The translations under genes were made by a program, and so were the position numbers. A stretch of DNA of 64,000 nt from Citrobacter freundii. GTDB taxonomy: Bacteria > Pseudomonadota > Gammaproteobacteria > Enterobacterales > Enterobacteriaceae. This document shows positions 36,673 to 48,492 of this stretch, piece by piece. The stretch is taken from the NCBI RefSeq assembly GCF_029717145.1, contig NZ_CP099222.1, positions 2,170,001 to 2,234,000 of the forward strand. Direction: 5' to 3'. The notes beneath the pieces were generated by a model. That model was not told the DNA's origin. It saw only the letters and a program-made list of their open reading frames with translations, and did not search any database. Position 1 is the first letter of the stretch, and every line of letters begins with the position of its first letter.

Positions 36673-38688
36673 TCAACGGCTCAGCGTGCCTGGCGGCGGA
36701 GCCTGTTCAAGCTGAGACAACGAACAGTGTAAACGCCAGATAAGCGCCGCCAGCTCTTGTGCGGCAGGCTGATGATGATGGGCAAGCGTATCGCAGATGC
36801 GCTGTAACTCGTTAAGCGTGGCATTCAGTGGACGCTGCTGGACGCCACGCTCGTTCATCACATCGCGCAGCAGTGAAATACACACATCCCTGACGCGGGC
36901 CAACGGATCGGAGCGCGCTTCCCAGGCGCGCAGCTGCCACACCACATGCGAGCAGTTCAGCAACACGACGCCCCAGCGTAATAACCACCGCCGCGCCAGC
37001 GCATCCTGGCTGTTACTGAGCTGGCTGACATGATGGTAGGTTAACGACTCAAATTCATGTTCGCTGTGTGCCGGATGCCGACTGAGCTGATCGACAAAAT
37101 CCCGGCGCAGGGCGCGAATATGACGACGACTCTTTCTCGCGTCTGAGCCTGGCCGCAGGATAGCAAAGGCCAACCAGGATAGCGCTACGCCGGTTATTTT
37201 TGCCAGATTATCATTCAGGAAATCGGCGAAGTCATACACCGGCGGATTGGTCACGGCGATAAACGATCCCATAAAGACGATCAACTGCCCCCAAAGCCCC
37301 GCCAGAGCAGGCATTTGCAGCTTTAGCAGTTGCATGGTGGCGAGCAGTGGGAAGAGAAACAGAATGAATTGCCACAGGTCGGTAATTTGTACCATCAGAC
37401 CGAACTTCACCACAAAGCTGAACAATGACAGCAGCACCAACGTGCGCATCAGCAGTGAGAGTGATTTGAACGGTGTGGCAACGGCGGAATACAGTACGCA
37501 GCTAATCGCCGCCAGCGTCAGCGCACCCGCGCCGGATTCCCATTGTGCGCCGATGCTCCACGCGCCAATCACCATCAACGTGATGAAGGTACGTAACCCA
37601 CTCCAGATGGCTTCCGCGTTGTCGGTATGGCGGGCCAGGCCCGGCGTGCGGTTCACGCTGATGCGCTCGGCGGTCACGCCTTTTTCCAGCAAATGCAGAT
37701 AATGGCTGCTTTGCAGGTAAATTCGGCAGAAATAACGTAGCCGTTGCCAGAAGGCGACATGCCGGTAGTCGTGGGAGTCCTGCGGACGCAGGGGGGCAAT
37801 AATGCGGGCTACCGTGTAGCTATCGGTATCGGATTTCACCAGTGCACTGAGTAGCTGTTCGATGACTTCCCGGGTGTGAGCCGGAGGATTTTGCCAGTTA
37901 AGCAGCATTCTGCGCAGGCTGGAGATCACGCTGGTCAGACGCAGTTGCTGATGCAGCAGTGAATTGAGCAGGGCATTCTGCCGTCGAAAGCGATAGTGGC
38001 TCCAGAATGCCTGAATACGCAGCAGATTCATGGTCAGAATCTGGCCGATTACCCCTTCGTGGGCTGAGCGGATCGCATCGGTGGTTTCGGGTTGCCAGAG
38101 TAAGCGGGCATGTTCCAGCAAACGCGCGTGCATGTTTTTCAGCGCCGTCAGCAACGCTGTACCATCAGACGTGCTGGGCAGGATCATCATCATCATGCCC
38201 CCGCAGAGTATCCCGACCATCACTTCGCACACGCGCGCCTGGGCAATATCCCACAGTTGCGTAACCTCAATGGTGTTGACCATCGGAAACGCAATAATAG
38301 CCGCGGTGTAGCCTGCCAGTTGAAACGCGTAGGCCACGTTGTTGGTAAAGTGCGCGCAGGCCCAGGTGCATAAACCAATCCAGGCCGACATGCTGAGTAA
38401 AAATAACCACGGTTCATTGAGGGTGTGGCCAGCAATAATCAATGCCGCCGTGGCACCAAGCAAACTGCCTGCCACGCGGCCCAGACTTTTGCTGATGACA
38501 CCGCCCACGGTGGGAAAACTAACCACCGCAGCGGAGGTCATCGCCCAGTAGGGTTCATCCAGATTTAGGTAATAGGCGAATGTTAACGCCAGGCACATCG
38601 CGATGGTGTTTCGCAGCGCGTAACGCCACTGTGCCGCGTTGGCTTTCAACCACGGTAAATTGCCCGGCGTCAGGTGAAGCCGTTTCAT
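36673..38688 (-). CDS. ydhK: FUSC/aromatic-acid-exporter-like inner-membrane protein YdhK
   Basis: A 671-residue protein with two blocks of hydrophobic helices (about residues 25-170 and 365-510), each followed by a cytosolic region. This is the AaeB/FUSC layout of exporters that work with membrane-fusion proteins. It overlaps the start of ydhJ and is the last gene of ydhIJK. By analogy to aaeXAB it should form the pump component; the substrate is not known. Confidence -1.
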   Translation of the reverse strand: MKRLHLTPGNLPWLKANAAQWRYALRNTIAMCLALTFAYYLNLDEPYWAMTSAAVVSFPTVGGVISKSLGRVAGSLLGATAALIIAGHTLNEPWLFLLSMSAWIGLCTWACAHFTNNVAYAFQLAGYTAAIIAFPMVNTIEVTQLWDIAQARVCEVMVGILCGGMMMMILPSTSDGTALLTALKNMHARLLEHARLLWQPETTDAIRSAHEGVIGQILTMNLLRIQAFWSHYRFRRQNALLNSLLHQQLRLTSVISSLRRMLLNWQNPPAHTREVIEQLLSALVKSDTDSYTVARIIAPLRPQDSHDYRHVAFWQRLRYFCRIYLQSSHYLHLLEKGVTAERISVNRTPGLARHTDNAEAIWSGLRTFITLMVIGAWSIGAQWESGAGALTLAAISCVLYSAVATPFKSLSLLMRTLVLLSLFSFVVKFGLMVQITDLWQFILFLFPLLATMQLLKLQMPALAGLWGQLIVFMGSFIAVTNPPVYDFADFLNDNLAKITGVALSWLAFAILRPGSDARKSRRHIRALRRDFVDQLSRHPAHSEHEFESLTYHHVSQLSNSQDALARRWLLRWGVVLLNCSHVVWQLRAWEARSDPLARVRDVCISLLRDVMNERGVQQRPLNATLNELQRICDTLAHHHQPAAQELAALIWRLHCSLSQLEQAPPPGTLSR

Positions 38689-39548
38689 TTTTTCTGACCA
38701 ATCGACACGCTGCAGGTGGTACCTGAAACCAGTGTGACATCGTGCGGTAGTGCGTCAAATTCGATACGCACGGGCACCCGTTGCGCCAGACGCACCCACG
38801 GTACGTTGGGTTTGATGTCAGGAATCAGACCGGAATCACTCTCTACACTTTGATCGTAAATCGCACGACCAATACTGGAAACGTGACCCTGTAACTTTAT
38901 ATTGCCGCTGTACAATGTAATCAGCGCCGGTGCGCCCTCGCGAATATGGCGTAGCTTGGTTTCTTCAAAATAGCCCATCACATAAAATGAACGACTGTCG
39001 ACCAGCGCAAACAGGGGTTTACCGGTACTGGCATAATCGCCACTGCGTGTAGAAAGATTCGTCACCCAACCAGCGACTGGAGCTTTAACTTCCGTTTGGG
39101 TCAATTGCCACTGCGCTTGCCGTAATTGGGCCTGGGCTGCCTCCACGCTTGCCTGCATCGCTTTCACGTTGAGGTTGGCCGTGTCCAGATCCTCGGCAGA
39201 GATATAATTTTGCGACAGATGACGGCGGCGATTGGCCTCGTTATTAGCCTTTGCCAGATCGGACTGTGCTTTCGCCAGCTGCGCCTGTGCATTCAGTTCA
39301 GCAATATGAAACGGCGTCTTATCGATAACAAACAGCACGTCGCCTGCATTAACAAACTGATTATCTTTAATATTGAGTTGGGTAATGCTGCCGGAAACCT
39401 GTGGGGTGATACTGACCTGCTCCGCACGAACTTTGCCATCGCGCGTCCAGGGGGACTGCATATAATAATTCCACATCCACCAACCCGCGAGAACGGCAAC
39501 AACTGCGACTATAATAGTGGAGAAGTATTTAACGGTTTTGAGCGACAT
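38685..39548 (-). CDS. ydhJ: HlyD-family membrane-fusion protein YdhJ
   Basis: A 287-residue periplasmic adaptor with one N-terminal membrane anchor ([17 protein letters not shown]), a lipoyl/beta-barrel core ([27 protein letters not shown]) and a helical hairpin in the middle. It overlaps ydhK by four bases. The start at 39548 is used because it begins MSLKTVKYF as in the E. coli protein. It is the partner of YdhK and YdhI in a putative tripartite-type exporter. Confidence -1.
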   Translation of the reverse strand: MSLKTVKYFSTIIVAVVAVLAGWWMWNYYMQSPWTRDGKVRAEQVSITPQVSGSITQLNIKDNQFVNAGDVLFVIDKTPFHIAELNAQAQLAKAQSDLAKANNEANRRRHLSQNYISAEDLDTANLNVKAMQASVEAAQAQLRQAQWQLTQTEVKAPVAGWVTNLSTRSGDYASTGKPLFALVDSRSFYVMGYFEETKLRHIREGAPALITLYSGNIKLQGHVSSIGRAIYDQSVESDSGLIPDIKPNVPWVRLAQRVPVRIEFDALPHDVTLVSGTTCSVSIGQKK

Positions 39549-39550
39549 AA

Positions 39551-39787
39551 TCACCACACAATCAGCATAACAAAGCCCAGACACACGCAAAGCGCAAAGA
39601 GCGACAGGTCCATTAACAAGGGATGCCAGATTTCGCCGGAGTACATCCAGTCGCGCAGTACGCGATGAACAACCAACCAGAAGATAAATCCGCAGATAAA
39701 CGCTTTGAAAAGTGGAGGGAAGTAGACAGATGCACCGATCATTAAATCTTGTAGGGGCAATCCTGTTGCATTAAACATAAACTTCAC
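39551..39787 (-). CDS. ydhI: DUF1656 small membrane protein YdhI
   Basis: A 78-residue protein with two hydrophobic segments, equivalent to AaeX of the aae efflux operon. I choose GTG at 39787 ([15 protein letters not shown]): AAGGA lies nine bases upstream, and the length then equals E. coli YdhI. It lies two bases upstream of ydhJ. The promoter faces slyA, and in E. coli and Salmonella SlyA regulates this divergent operon. Confidence -1.
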   Translation of the reverse strand: MKFMFNATGLPLQDLMIGASVYFPPLFKAFICGFIFWLVVHRVLRDWMYSGEIWHPLLMDLSLFALCVCLGFVMLIVW

Positions 39788-39958
39788 GGGCAAAATCCTT
39801 GACGGAAGAGAGCATTGCTATAGGTTTAGCAAAAAAAGGGACAATCAGTCTCTTTAACGCATAATGTCTGAAAAAATGTCATCCGGTAAGCAAATTTGGC
39901 AATACATTTGTTTTGGGAATACAAATGCTGCACACTATTCTAAAATCAGCATAACAAC

Positions 39959-39970
39959 TTAGCAAGCTAA
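39959..39970. promoter_or_regulatory. SlyA operator
   Basis: TTAGCAAGCTAA is a perfect 12-bp palindrome and the known high-affinity SlyA site. It lies 17 bases upstream of the slyA start, which supports autorepression and possibly control of divergent ydhIJK. Confidence -1.
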
Positions 39971-39986
39971 TTATAAGGAGATGAAA

Positions 39987-40421
39987 TTGGAATCGCCACT
40001 AGGTTCTGATCTGGCACGGTTGGTGCGCATTTGGCGTGCTCTGATTGACCATCGCCTGAAGCCTTTGGAGTTGACGCAGACGCATTGGGTGACGCTGCAC
40101 AACATTCATCAGCTGCCACCGGATCAATCGCAGATCCAGCTGGCTAAAGCGATAGGGATTGAGCAGCCTTCTCTGGTGCGTACGCTCGACCAACTGGAAG
40201 AAAAGGGACTCATTTCACGACAGACTTGCGCCAGCGATCGTCGAGCAAAGAGAATTAAACTGACGGAGAAAGCCGAGCCGCTGATCGCTGATATGGAAGC
40301 GGTTATCAACAAAACGCGCGGAGAGATTCTGGAAGGGATTTCAACCGAGGAAATTAATCTGCTGATTAAACTGGTTGCCCGACTGGAACACAATATTATT
40401 GAGCTACAGTCTCAGGGCTGA
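39987..40421 (+). CDS. slyA: MarR-family regulator SlyA
   Basis: A 144-residue winged-helix regulator. [29 protein letters not shown] is the recognition region, and [17 protein letters not shown] is the wing. I choose TTG at 39987 as the start: AAGGAG lies six bases upstream, while the ATG at 39981 abuts it, and the resulting length equals the established 144 residues. In Salmonella it counters H-NS silencing and controls virulence and envelope genes. A SlyA palindrome lies directly upstream. Confidence -1.
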   Translation: MESPLGSDLARLVRIWRALIDHRLKPLELTQTHWVTLHNIHQLPPDQSQIQLAKAIGIEQPSLVRTLDQLEEKGLISRQTCASDRRAKRIKLTEKAEPLIADMEAVINKTRGEILEGISTEEINLLIKLVARLEHNIIELQSQG

Positions 40422-40431
40422 TGCGAAAATC

Positions 40432-40464
40432 TACGTGTGGCCAGTATCTGACTGACCACACGTA
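40432..40464. terminator. Hairpin between slyA and slyB
   Basis: TACGTGTGG (40432-40440) pairs with CCACACGTA (40456-40464) between the two convergent stops. The stem can extend with CCAG/CTG. There is no long T tract. Confidence -1.
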
Positions 40465-40471
40465 AATTCGA

Positions 40472-40939
40472 TTAGCGCGGAGAAACGGTAACTTCTTTGC
40501 CGTTGCTGGCCATCACAACACGCTGACCTGAAGCGAATTTGGTCGCGCCTTGTTTCTGCACCACCATAATGGTGTTCCCGTCATCCTTACGGATTTCCAG
40601 TTCCACACCCTGTGTTTTATTGATCGCACCCTGGACGCTTTGACCTGCTACGCCGCCTGCAACCGCACCTGCCGCCGTAGCTAATGAACGACCAGAACCG
40701 CCGCCGACGGTGTTACCAAGGAATCCACCGAGTACAGCGCCGCCGATCGCGCCGATGACGTTGGCATCATCGCCACCCTGAATTTGCACCGGACGGACAT
40801 GAACGATCGTACCGTAGGTTACGTTCTGCACCTGTTTCGCTTCGGATGCGGTATACACGTCACCTGAAAGACTATCACTGTTAACACAACCCGCTAAAGA
40901 TAATCCCATTAATGAAACAATCAGTGCACGTTTAATCAT
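40472..40939 (-). CDS. slyB: Outer-membrane lipoprotein SlyB
   Basis: A 155-residue lipoprotein with lipobox SLAGC at residue 18 and a glycine-zipper segment (GAIGGAVLGGFLGNTVGGGSG, AAGAVAGGVAGQ). Members of this family help keep outer-membrane integrity. In E. coli slyB belongs to the PhoP/PhoQ magnesium-stress regulon; I did not find an unambiguous PhoP box in the 270 bases upstream. Confidence -1.
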   Translation of the reverse strand: MIKRALIVSLMGLSLAGCVNSDSLSGDVYTASEAKQVQNVTYGTIVHVRPVQIQGGDDANVIGAIGGAVLGGFLGNTVGGGSGRSLATAAGAVAGGVAGQSVQGAINKTQGVELEIRKDDGNTIMVVQKQGATKFASGQRVVMASNGKEVTVSPR

Positions 40940-41212
40940 TTATAACTCTCCTTTACACCACGAAACGCTAATAAAGCACCCTTCATGGTTAAATTATATG
41001 GCATTTGTGAGCCTAAGGTCACATGTTCTACTGGAACAGTATGAAAATCTTAACCGAAATCAGGTTAACTGAGTATAAACGAATCATTCATCAAATTGAT
41101 TGAATAGATGGCAGCTTGTCATGATTAGCCATCAAAAATCATCAACGAAGCATGGAATTAATCAGCACTTTATGGTTGAGTGTCAAGGCTAACGTGTTTA
41201 AAAGGATGACGT

Positions 41213-42334
41213 ATGAAATCGGGCCGTTTTATCGGTGTTATGTCTGGAACCAGCCTTGATGGTGTTGATGTTGTGCTGGCAGCAATAGATGAAACGATGG
41301 TCGCGCAGCAGGCGAGTCTGACCTGGCCCATCCCTCTCCATTTGAAACAGGCCATTCTCGATATCGGCCAGGGGCAGCAACTCACACTCTCGCAGTATGG
41401 GCAACTGGATACGCAATTGGGGCGTTTATTCGCCGAGGCGGTAAATGCGCTGCTGGCGCAGCAAAAATTAAAGCCGCAGGATATTGTCGCAATTGGCTGC
41501 CACGGACAAACCGTCTGGCATGAGCCGACAGGCAGTGCGCCGCATACCCTGCAAATTGGCGACAACAACCAGATTGTGGCGCATACCGGCATCACCGTAG
41601 TCGGCGATTTTCGCCGGCGTGATATTGCGCTAGGCGGGCAGGGTGCACCGCTGGTTCCTGCTTTTCATCAGGCGCTGTTGGCACACCCAACTGAGCGTCG
41701 GATGGTGTTGAATATCGGCGGTATAGCTAATTTGTCACTGCTTATTCCTCAGCGCCCTGTACGCGGTTATGACACCGGGCCAGGTAATATGCTGATGGAT
41801 GCCTGGATCTGGCGGCAATGTGGAAAACCTTACGATAAAGACGCGCAATGGGCCTGCGAAGGTACGGTTATTCTTCCGTTGTTGCAAAGCATGCTGAGCG
41901 ATCCCTATTTTGCCGCGCCGGCACCTAAAAGCACCGGCCGCGAGTACTTTAATTATGGTTGGATCGAACGTCATCTGGCGCAGTTCCCGGGACTGGCCGC
42001 GCGTGATGTGCAGACGACGCTTGCTGAACTGACGGCGGTGACGATATCCGAGCAGGTCCTGTTGAGCGGTGGCTGCGAGCGCTTGATGGTCTGCGGCGGT
42101 GGAAGCCGTAATCCGCTGCTGATGATGCGCCTGGCGGCACTGTTGCCCGGCACGGAAGTGACTTCGACCGATGAAGCCGGTATTAGCGGGGATGATATGG
42201 AAGCGTTAGCTTTTGCCTGGCTGGCATGGCGCACGCTGGCGGGATTACCGGGCAATTTACCCTCAGTTACCGGTGCGACGGAATCCAGCGTTTTAGGCGC
42301 TATTTTTCCCGCAAACCCACGAACTCAGAGTTAA
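41213..42334 (+). CDS. anmK: Anhydro-N-acetylmuramic acid kinase
   Basis: A 373-residue kinase that cleaves and phosphorylates 1,6-anhydroMurNAc to MurNAc-6-phosphate in cell-wall recycling. Family marks are [19 protein letters not shown] at the N terminus, [28 protein letters not shown] and [11 protein letters not shown]. It is a few residues longer than E. coli AnmK at the C terminus. It runs in the same direction as mliC and pdxH. Confidence -1.
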   Translation: MKSGRFIGVMSGTSLDGVDVVLAAIDETMVAQQASLTWPIPLHLKQAILDIGQGQQLTLSQYGQLDTQLGRLFAEAVNALLAQQKLKPQDIVAIGCHGQTVWHEPTGSAPHTLQIGDNNQIVAHTGITVVGDFRRRDIALGGQGAPLVPAFHQALLAHPTERRMVLNIGGIANLSLLIPQRPVRGYDTGPGNMLMDAWIWRQCGKPYDKDAQWACEGTVILPLLQSMLSDPYFAAPAPKSTGREYFNYGWIERHLAQFPGLAARDVQTTLAELTAVTISEQVLLSGGCERLMVCGGGSRNPLLMMRLAALLPGTEVTSTDEAGISGDDMEALAFAWLAWRTLAGLPGNLPSVTGATESSVLGAIFPANPRTQS

Positions 42335-42378
42335 CTGAAATTATCCTGGCGACGATGCCGGTAAACTAGGGATGTTAG

Positions 42379-42398
42379 GGAGGGGGTTATTCCCCTCC
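42379..42398 (+). terminator. Hairpin between anmK and mliC
   Basis: GGAGGGG (42379-42385) pairs with CCCCTCC (42392-42398) around GTTATT. It lacks a T tract, so it could be an mRNA-stability or weak termination element. Its exact role is uncertain. Confidence -1.
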
Positions 42399-42427
42399 GG
42401 GACCAGGAATGTCTTCAGGATAGGGCT

Positions 42428-42751
42428 ATGAAAAAACTGTTATTGGTATGTTTGCCGGTACTGCTTACCGGCTGTAGTGTCTACAACCAATTTGTCGAGC
42501 GTATGCAAACGGATACCCTCGAATATCGCTGTGATGAAAAACCGCTGACCGTGAAATTGAACAATACCCAACAAACGGCAAGCTTTGTTTACGATAATCA
42601 GTTAGTGAATCTTAAACAGGGTGTATCAGCATCGGGCGCGCGTTACACCGATGGCATCTATGTCTTTTGGTCTAAAGGCGACAGCGCGACGGTCTATAAA
42701 CGTGACAGAGTTGTGTTAAATAACTGTCAGTTACAGAACCCGAAGCGTTGA
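42428..42751 (+). CDS. mliC: C-type lysozyme inhibitor MliC (YdhA)
   Basis: A 107-residue lipoprotein with lipobox LLTGC (Cys at residue 16), followed by the MliC domain: [37 protein letters not shown] and a closing NC that forms the domain disulfide. It protects murein against host lysozyme at the outer membrane. It lies between anmK and pdxH, as in E. coli. Confidence -1.
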   Translation: MKKLLLVCLPVLLTGCSVYNQFVERMQTDTLEYRCDEKPLTVKLNNTQQTASFVYDNQLVNLKQGVSASGARYTDGIYVFWSKGDSATVYKRDRVVLNNCQLQNPKR

Positions 42752-42811
42752 GATTTTCACCTGGGCGGCGCACAATAGCGTCACCCACTGACAATCCGTA
42801 GCCCAAACATC

Positions 42812-43468
42812 ATGTCTGATAACGACGAATTGCAGCAAATCGCGCATCTGCGCCGTGAATACACGAAAGGCGGTCTTCGCCGCCGCGATCTTCCCGCCGA
42901 GCCGCTTGCGCTTTTTGAGCGCTGGCTTGGACAAGCCTGTGACGCCAAACTCGCCGATCCGACTGCCATGGTGGTGGCCACCGTTGATGAAAACGGCCAG
43001 CCGTACCAGCGCATCGTGTTGCTCAAACATTATGATGACAAAGGTTTGGTATTTTATACCAACATGGGCAGCCGTAAGGCGCACCAGATAGAGCATAACC
43101 CCCGCATTAGCCTGCTGTTTCCGTGGCATACGCTGGAACGGCAGGTGATGGTGATTGGTAAGGCCGAACGTCTTTCTACGCTTGAGGTAGTGAAGTACTT
43201 CCACAGTCGCCCACGCGACAGCCAAATTGGCGCCTGGGTATCAAAACAGTCCAGTCGTATCTCCGCACGCGGTATTCTCGAAAGCAAATTTCTTGAACTG
43301 AAGCAGAAGTTTCAGCAGGGGGAAGTCCCGCTGCCAAGTTTCTGGGGCGGTTTTCGCGTGAGTATTGAGCAAATGGAGTTCTGGCAGGGCGGCGAAAACC
43401 GCTTACACGATCGTTTTTTATACCAGCGTGAAGACAACGCGTGGAAAATCGATCGCCTGGCCCCCTAA
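42812..43468 (+). CDS. pdxH: Pyridoxamine/pyridoxine 5'-phosphate oxidase
   Basis: A 218-residue FMN enzyme making pyridoxal 5'-phosphate. Key segments are [35 protein letters not shown] (FMN and substrate region), [14 protein letters not shown], and the C-terminal [17 protein letters not shown]...WKIDRLAP. Length equals E. coli PdxH. The gene runs with tyrS and pdxY, so vitamin B6 oxidation and salvage genes cluster here. Confidence -1.
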   Translation: MSDNDELQQIAHLRREYTKGGLRRRDLPAEPLALFERWLGQACDAKLADPTAMVVATVDENGQPYQRIVLLKHYDDKGLVFYTNMGSRKAHQIEHNPRISLLFPWHTLERQVMVIGKAERLSTLEVVKYFHSRPRDSQIGAWVSKQSSRISARGILESKFLELKQKFQQGEVPLPSFWGGFRVSIEQMEFWQGGENRLHDRFLYQREDNAWKIDRLAP

Positions 43469-43594
43469 AGATGCAAAATTCTTGTTTTAAGCGCTGGCAC
43501 TGATGAATCCGGCGCTTTATTCTATGTCTCTTTCGCATCAGGCGAAAAGTCGTGTACCGGCAAAGGTGCAGTCGTTTTATACATGGAGATTTTG

Positions 43595-44869
43595 ATGGCA
43601 AGCAGTAACTTGATTAAACAATTGCAAGAGCGGGGGCTGGTGGCCCAGGTGACGGACGAAGAAGCGTTAGCAGAGCGACTGGCGCAAGGCCCGATCGCGC
43701 TCTATTGCGGCTTCGACCCTACCGCTGACAGCTTGCATTTGGGGCATCTGGTTCCATTGTTATGCCTGAAACGCTTCCAGCAGGCAGGCCATAAGCCTGT
43801 CGCACTGGTAGGTGGTGCAACCGGTCTGATTGGTGACCCGAGCTTTAAAGCCGCCGAGCGTAAACTGAATACCGAAGACACCGTGCAAGAGTGGGTGGAT
43901 AAAATCCGCAAACAGGTTGCACCGTTCCTCGATTTCGACTGTGGCGACAACTCCGCGATTGCTGCGAACAACTACGACTGGTTTGGCGGTATGAATGTAC
44001 TGACTTTCCTGCGTGATATCGGCAAGCATTTCTCTGTGAACCAGATGATCAACAAAGAAGCGGTGAAGCAGCGTCTGAACCGTGACGATCAGGGCATCTC
44101 CTTTACCGAGTTTTCTTACAACCTGCTGCAAGGGTATGACTTCGCCTGCCTGAACAAACTGCACGGTGTGGCGCTGCAAATCGGGGGTTCTGACCAGTGG
44201 GGTAACATTACCTCCGGTATCGATCTGACCCGCCGTTTACACCAGAATCAGGTGTTCGGCCTGACGGTTCCGCTGATCACCAAAGCAGACGGGACCAAGT
44301 TCGGTAAAACGGAAGGTGGCGCAGTCTGGCTGGATCCGAAGAAAACCAGTCCGTACAAGTTCTACCAGTTCTGGATTAACACCGCCGATGCCGATGTCTA
44401 TCGCTTCCTTAAATTCTTCACCTTTATGGACATTGAAGAGATCAATGCCCTGGAAGAAGAAGATAAGAACAGCGGTAAAGCGCCGCGTGCCCAGTACGTT
44501 CTGGCGGAGCAGGTTACGCGTCTGGTTCACGGTGAAGAAGGTCTGGTGGCGGCAAAACGCATCACCGAATGCCTGTTCAACGGGAACTTAAGCGATCTCA
44601 GCGAAGCTGACTTCGAGCAGTTGGCGCAGGATGGCGTGCCGATGATCGAAATGGAAAAAGGTGCCGATCTGATGCAGGCGCTGGTGGACTCAGAACTGCA
44701 GCCGTCTCGCGGCCAGGCGCGTAAGACCATTGCGTCGAATGCGGTAACCATCAACGGTGAAAAACAGTCAGATCCGGAATACTTCTTCCAGGACAGTGAC
44801 ATTTTGTTTGGGCGCTACACGTTACTGCGCCGCGGCAAAAAGAACTATTGTCTGATTTGCTGGAAATAA
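43595..44869 (+). CDS. tyrS: Tyrosyl-tRNA synthetase
   Basis: A 424-residue class I synthetase. HIGH-like motif HLGHL is near residue 49 and the KMSKS variant KFGKT near 235. GGSDQWGNI is the tyrosine pocket, and a C-terminal S4 RNA-binding domain is visible ([26 protein letters not shown]). The start at 43595 gives the E. coli length. A strong terminator follows, separating it from pdxY. Confidence -1.
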   Translation: MASSNLIKQLQERGLVAQVTDEEALAERLAQGPIALYCGFDPTADSLHLGHLVPLLCLKRFQQAGHKPVALVGGATGLIGDPSFKAAERKLNTEDTVQEWVDKIRKQVAPFLDFDCGDNSAIAANNYDWFGGMNVLTFLRDIGKHFSVNQMINKEAVKQRLNRDDQGISFTEFSYNLLQGYDFACLNKLHGVALQIGGSDQWGNITSGIDLTRRLHQNQVFGLTVPLITKADGTKFGKTEGGAVWLDPKKTSPYKFYQFWINTADADVYRFLKFFTFMDIEEINALEEEDKNSGKAPRAQYVLAEQVTRLVHGEEGLVAAKRITECLFNGNLSDLSEADFEQLAQDGVPMIEMEKGADLMQALVDSELQPSRGQARKTIASNAVTINGEKQSDPEYFFQDSDILFGRYTLLRRGKKNYCLICWK

Positions 44870-44882
44870 TGCGTTAAGGAAT

Positions 44883-44908
44883 GGGAGTGAGAAATCACTC
44901 CCTTATTT
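44883..44908 (+). terminator. Rho-independent terminator after tyrS
   Basis: GGGAGTGA pairs with TCACTCCC around GAAA, followed by TTATTTTTG. It sits between tyrS and pdxY, so pdxY expression depends on readthrough or its own promoter. Confidence -1.
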
Positions 44909-44924
44909 TTGTTCAGGTAAAAAA

Positions 44925-45785
44925 ATGAAGAATATCCTCGCCATCCAGTCCCACGTTGTTTTTGGTCATGCGGGCAACAGTGCAGCAGAATTTCCGATGC
45001 GCCGTCTTGGCGCCAACGTCTGGCCTCTTAATACCGTTCAGTTCTCTAACCATACCCAATACGGCAAATGGACCGGCTGCGTGATGCCGCCCAGCCACCT
45101 GACCGAAATTGTCCAGGGTATTGCCGATATCGATAAACTTAAAACTTGTGATGCTGTGCTGAGCGGCTACCTCGGTTCAGCAGAGCAGGGCGAACATATT
45201 CTGGGAATTGTCCGTCAGGTAAAGTCGGCTAATCCACAGGCGAAGTATTTCTGCGACCCCGTGATGGGACATCCGGAAAAAGGCTGTATTGTCGCACCGG
45301 GCGTCGCCGAGTTTCACGTGCGCCACGCGTTACCGGCCAGCGATATTATCGCGCCTAATTTGGTAGAGCTTGAGATCCTTTGCGAGCACGCGGTGACCAA
45401 CGTTGATGAAGCGGTATTAGCGGCGCGTGAGCTGATTGCTCAAGGGCCTGAGGTGGTGCTGGTGAAACATCTTGCTCGCGCAGGGATGAGTCCCGACCGT
45501 TTCGAGATGCTGCTGGTCACCGCTGAGCAGGCATGGCATATCAGTCGTCCGCTGGTGGATTTTGGTGCGCGTCAACCTGTGGGTGTGGGTGATGTGACCA
45601 GCGGTTTGCTACTGGTGAAACTGTTACAGGGCGCGACGGTGCAGCAGGCGCTTGAGCATGTAACGGCGGCGGTGTATGAGATTATGATTGCGACCAAAGA
45701 GATGCATGAGTATGAACTGCAGGTCGTTGCTGCTCAGGATCGCATTGCAAAACCGGAACACTATTTTAGCGCTACGCAGCTGTAA
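44925..45785 (+). CDS. pdxY: Pyridoxal kinase PdxY
   Basis: A 286-residue ribokinase-superfamily enzyme phosphorylating pyridoxal in the B6 salvage pathway. Landmarks are [49 protein letters not shown] and the anion-hole region [11 protein letters not shown]. Length is 286 residues, as in E. coli. It follows tyrS and precedes REP elements. Confidence -1.
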   Translation: MKNILAIQSHVVFGHAGNSAAEFPMRRLGANVWPLNTVQFSNHTQYGKWTGCVMPPSHLTEIVQGIADIDKLKTCDAVLSGYLGSAEQGEHILGIVRQVKSANPQAKYFCDPVMGHPEKGCIVAPGVAEFHVRHALPASDIIAPNLVELEILCEHAVTNVDEAVLAARELIAQGPEVVLVKHLARAGMSPDRFEMLLVTAEQAWHISRPLVDFGARQPVGVGDVTSGLLLVKLLQGATVQQALEHVTAAVYEIMIATKEMHEYELQVVAAQDRIAKPEHYFSATQL

Positions 45786-45790
45786 TCAAT

Positions 45791-45861
45791 GCCCGATGGC
45801 GCTCACGCTTATCGGGCTTACGTTTGTTTGGCTGTAGGCCGGGTGAGCAAGCGCCACCCGG
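45791..45861. repeat. REP/BIME pair between pdxY and gstA
   Basis: Two inverted REP-like units are present: GCCCGAT...ATCGGGC at 45791-45817 and CCGGGTG...CACCCGG at 45839-45861, with the typical GTAGGCCGGGTGAGC core. They lie between convergent pdxY and gstA. Such elements stabilise mRNA ends and bind gyrase or IHF in enterobacteria. Confidence -1.
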
Positions 45862-45870
45862 TAACAACTA

Positions 45871-46476
45871 TTAATTTAACCCTTCTGCCTTAAGCGCCGC
45901 TGCCACTGCCGGGCGCTCAGCCATCCGCGCCATATAGGCTTCGATATGGCTTAATCCTGCCATATTCAATTTCACGGCATACGCCCAACGCAGTACGGTG
46001 AACAGATAAGCATCTGCAATGGAAAAACGCTGGCCGCAGATCCACGGGTTGTCCTGCAGTGAATCGTTCACATACTGCATTTTTTTCTCCAGCAGTGCGC
46101 GTACGGTCGGCTTGTACTCTTCCGGCGTATCGGGACGGAACAATGGCGTAAAGCCTTTATGCAGTTCTGTCGCAATATAGTTAAGCCACTCCAGCGTTTT
46201 GTAACGCGAGAGGCTGCTGGTTGGGGCAAGAAGCTGGCGATCGGGTACCGAATCGGCCAGGTACTGCATGATGGCCACGCCTTCGGTTAGTAGCGTACCA
46301 TCGTCCAGCAGCAGAGCAGGAACTTGTCCCTTTGGGTTTACCGCGAAAAAATCATCGCCGTTTTCCAGGCGTTTCTTCATCAGATCAACACCATCAAGGG
46401 TGAAATCTTTACCGCTTTCGCGAAGCGTGATGTGCGAAGCGAGAGAACACGCGCCCGGTTTGTAGAACAGTTTCAT
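45871..46476 (-). CDS. gstA: Glutathione S-transferase GstA
   Basis: A 201-residue beta-class GST. The catalytic Cys is in [17 protein letters not shown] at residue 10, and the glutathione site reads [26 protein letters not shown]. Length equals the E. coli enzyme. It lies between pdxY (convergent) and dtpA (same strand), as in E. coli. Confidence -1.
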   Translation of the reverse strand: MKLFYKPGACSLASHITLRESGKDFTLDGVDLMKKRLENGDDFFAVNPKGQVPALLLDDGTLLTEGVAIMQYLADSVPDRQLLAPTSSLSRYKTLEWLNYIATELHKGFTPLFRPDTPEEYKPTVRALLEKKMQYVNDSLQDNPWICGQRFSIADAYLFTVLRWAYAVKLNMAGLSHIEAYMARMAERPAVAAALKAEGLN

Positions 46477-46529
46477 CGGTAACTCCTTTTGGCTGAGGTA
46501 TATCGTATGGTAGTGCGACCTCAGCCAAA

Positions 46530-46557
46530 AAAAAAGCCGCTAACATCAGTTAGCGGC
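46530..46557 (-). terminator. Rho-independent terminator of dtpA
   Basis: GCCGCTAAC pairs with GTTAGCGGC around a four-base loop. In the minus direction it is followed by a run of nine T. It lies 24 bases after the dtpA stop. Confidence -1.
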
Positions 46558-46580
46558 CTGAAAAGAAGTTTCCCTGAGAA

Positions 46581-48086
46581 TTACGCTGTTGCGGTCTTAG
46601 AGGCTTTCTCGCTGACATCATCGTCCTGAGTCATACGGTTCAGCTTCGGTGCTGTCAGCAGCATCAGAACAGCGATAACTGCCGTTGCAATACCGATTTG
46701 CAGGAACACACGGCCATAGACTTCCAGAGACATCAGTGGGTCGGTCACATTCTCCGGTACAGCCATCATGTTAGCAACATAGCCACCGATGATGTTTGCA
46801 CCGGCAGTGGTCAGGAACCAGCTACCCATGATGAAGCCCATCAGACGCTGTGGTACCAACTGCGCAACCATTGCCAGACCCAGACCAGAGATCATCAGTT
46901 CACCGATACTCTGCAGACCGTAGCAAATGATCAGCCAGTTAACGGAAACGATACCCGCATCGGTGGCAAATTTCGCACCCAGCGGCAGGATCAGGAACGC
47001 ACCGGAACACAGCACCATACCGATAGCAAACTTGGTCGGCATTGGCAGGGTGTCACCCATCTTGTTATAGATAGCGGCAAGGATTGGGCTACCAATGATG
47101 ATCCAGAACGGGTTCAGTGCCTGATACTGCTCAGGTTCGAACGCGATGCCCAGAATAGAGTGCTCAACGTTACGAATTGCAAAGAAGTTCAGTGATGTCG
47201 GCATCTGGCTGTACAGCACGAAGAAGATAATCGCTTCCAGCATCAGAATGAAGGCGACGATCATTTTACGACGCGCGGCACCTTTCATGGCGAAGGCTTC
47301 TTTACCGAAGATAAACACGATACCCATAGCCACGACGCCCAGAACCATACGTGCAATGCCCTGGTTGTGCAGTAACCATGTTGCGATAACAATCAACACC
47401 ACCACGCCAACAATGGTCAGCAGCAGGTTGCGGAAGTTGATCGGCTCAAAGTCTGGTTTAGACCCGTATTGTTTAACCCAACGCTGGCAGAATGCGAAGT
47501 TTACGACGGTAATCAGCATCCCGACGACGCTCAGTGCGAACGCGGTGCTCCAGCCGTATCGTGCCGCCAGCCATGGAGTAGCAAGCATTGAGAAGAATGA
47601 ACCGATGTTGACGGACATGTAGTACATAGTAAATGCACCATCAAGACGCGGGTCATCTTTGGCATAGCAGGTAGAAAGCAGGGAAGATGGGTTCGCTTTA
47701 AACAGGCCATTACCGACCGCGATGGCCGCCATACCCATATAAACGATACCAGCATCATGACCGGACCATGCGACCAGCGCATAACCGATAGCCAGTACAA
47801 TGGCACCCAGCATAATGACACGCTTAGTACCCAGAACTTTATCACCTAACCAGCCGCCAATAGCCACCAGGCCGTAAACCAGGGCACTAAAGGAGGAGAA
47901 AAGGGTGATGGAATCCGCTTCTGACATACCCAGTTGTTTCACCAGGTAGACGGCCATAATCCCTTGCAGGCCGTAGTAGCCAAAACGTTCCCACAGCTCA
48001 ATTGAGAAAATGAGATAGAACGCTTTTGGTTGTTTGAAGGCGTTTAAGCTCACGCTTTCAGTTGGTTTATTGTTTGCAGTAGACAC
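46581..48086 (-). CDS. dtpA: Dipeptide/tripeptide permease DtpA (TppB)
   Basis: A 501-residue proton-coupled oligopeptide transporter with 14 predicted helices. [24 protein letters not shown] is the family signature (ExxER motif), followed by [22 protein letters not shown] and the [13 protein letters not shown] segment. Length is near E. coli DtpA (500). In E. coli, transcription responds to OmpR and other signals; the long region upstream (48087-48700) contains a CRP-like site. Confidence -1.
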   Translation of the reverse strand: MSTANNKPTESVSLNAFKQPKAFYLIFSIELWERFGYYGLQGIMAVYLVKQLGMSEADSITLFSSFSALVYGLVAIGGWLGDKVLGTKRVIMLGAIVLAIGYALVAWSGHDAGIVYMGMAAIAVGNGLFKANPSSLLSTCYAKDDPRLDGAFTMYYMSVNIGSFFSMLATPWLAARYGWSTAFALSVVGMLITVVNFAFCQRWVKQYGSKPDFEPINFRNLLLTIVGVVVLIVIATWLLHNQGIARMVLGVVAMGIVFIFGKEAFAMKGAARRKMIVAFILMLEAIIFFVLYSQMPTSLNFFAIRNVEHSILGIAFEPEQYQALNPFWIIIGSPILAAIYNKMGDTLPMPTKFAIGMVLCSGAFLILPLGAKFATDAGIVSVNWLIICYGLQSIGELMISGLGLAMVAQLVPQRLMGFIMGSWFLTTAGANIIGGYVANMMAVPENVTDPLMSLEVYGRVFLQIGIATAVIAVLMLLTAPKLNRMTQDDDVSEKASKTATA

Positions 48087-48492
48087 TTTTACCTCTTTTT
48101 TTACATCCCATATCTACGGGGGTGTTCAGGTACGTGATGAGTCAAGTTCATCCGTCCGATTGTTATAGTGGGAGGGGAAACGGCAAGTAATGTTCACTAT
48201 CTTGCCCCTTCAGACAAGAGGTTTGTAATACTCTGTTACATATATCCAGGGTGGTGAAATCATCGGGGCAGGTAAATGTTATCTAGCGTTAAATTTCTTC
48301 AATTGAAAAATGGCAGTTTTTTTCACTGTTCAATGGGGGCGAAAATGGCAAAGCGGCGATATGTTCTGCTATTCAGTGTTGAATCCAGTGATATAGGCCA
48401 TTATCTGAAAAATACCCAGTGTAATGTTTTGTATCGAATCGACGGGAATAGGTCATCTGATTGTCATTTTAACTATAAAAATAAGAAAAATT

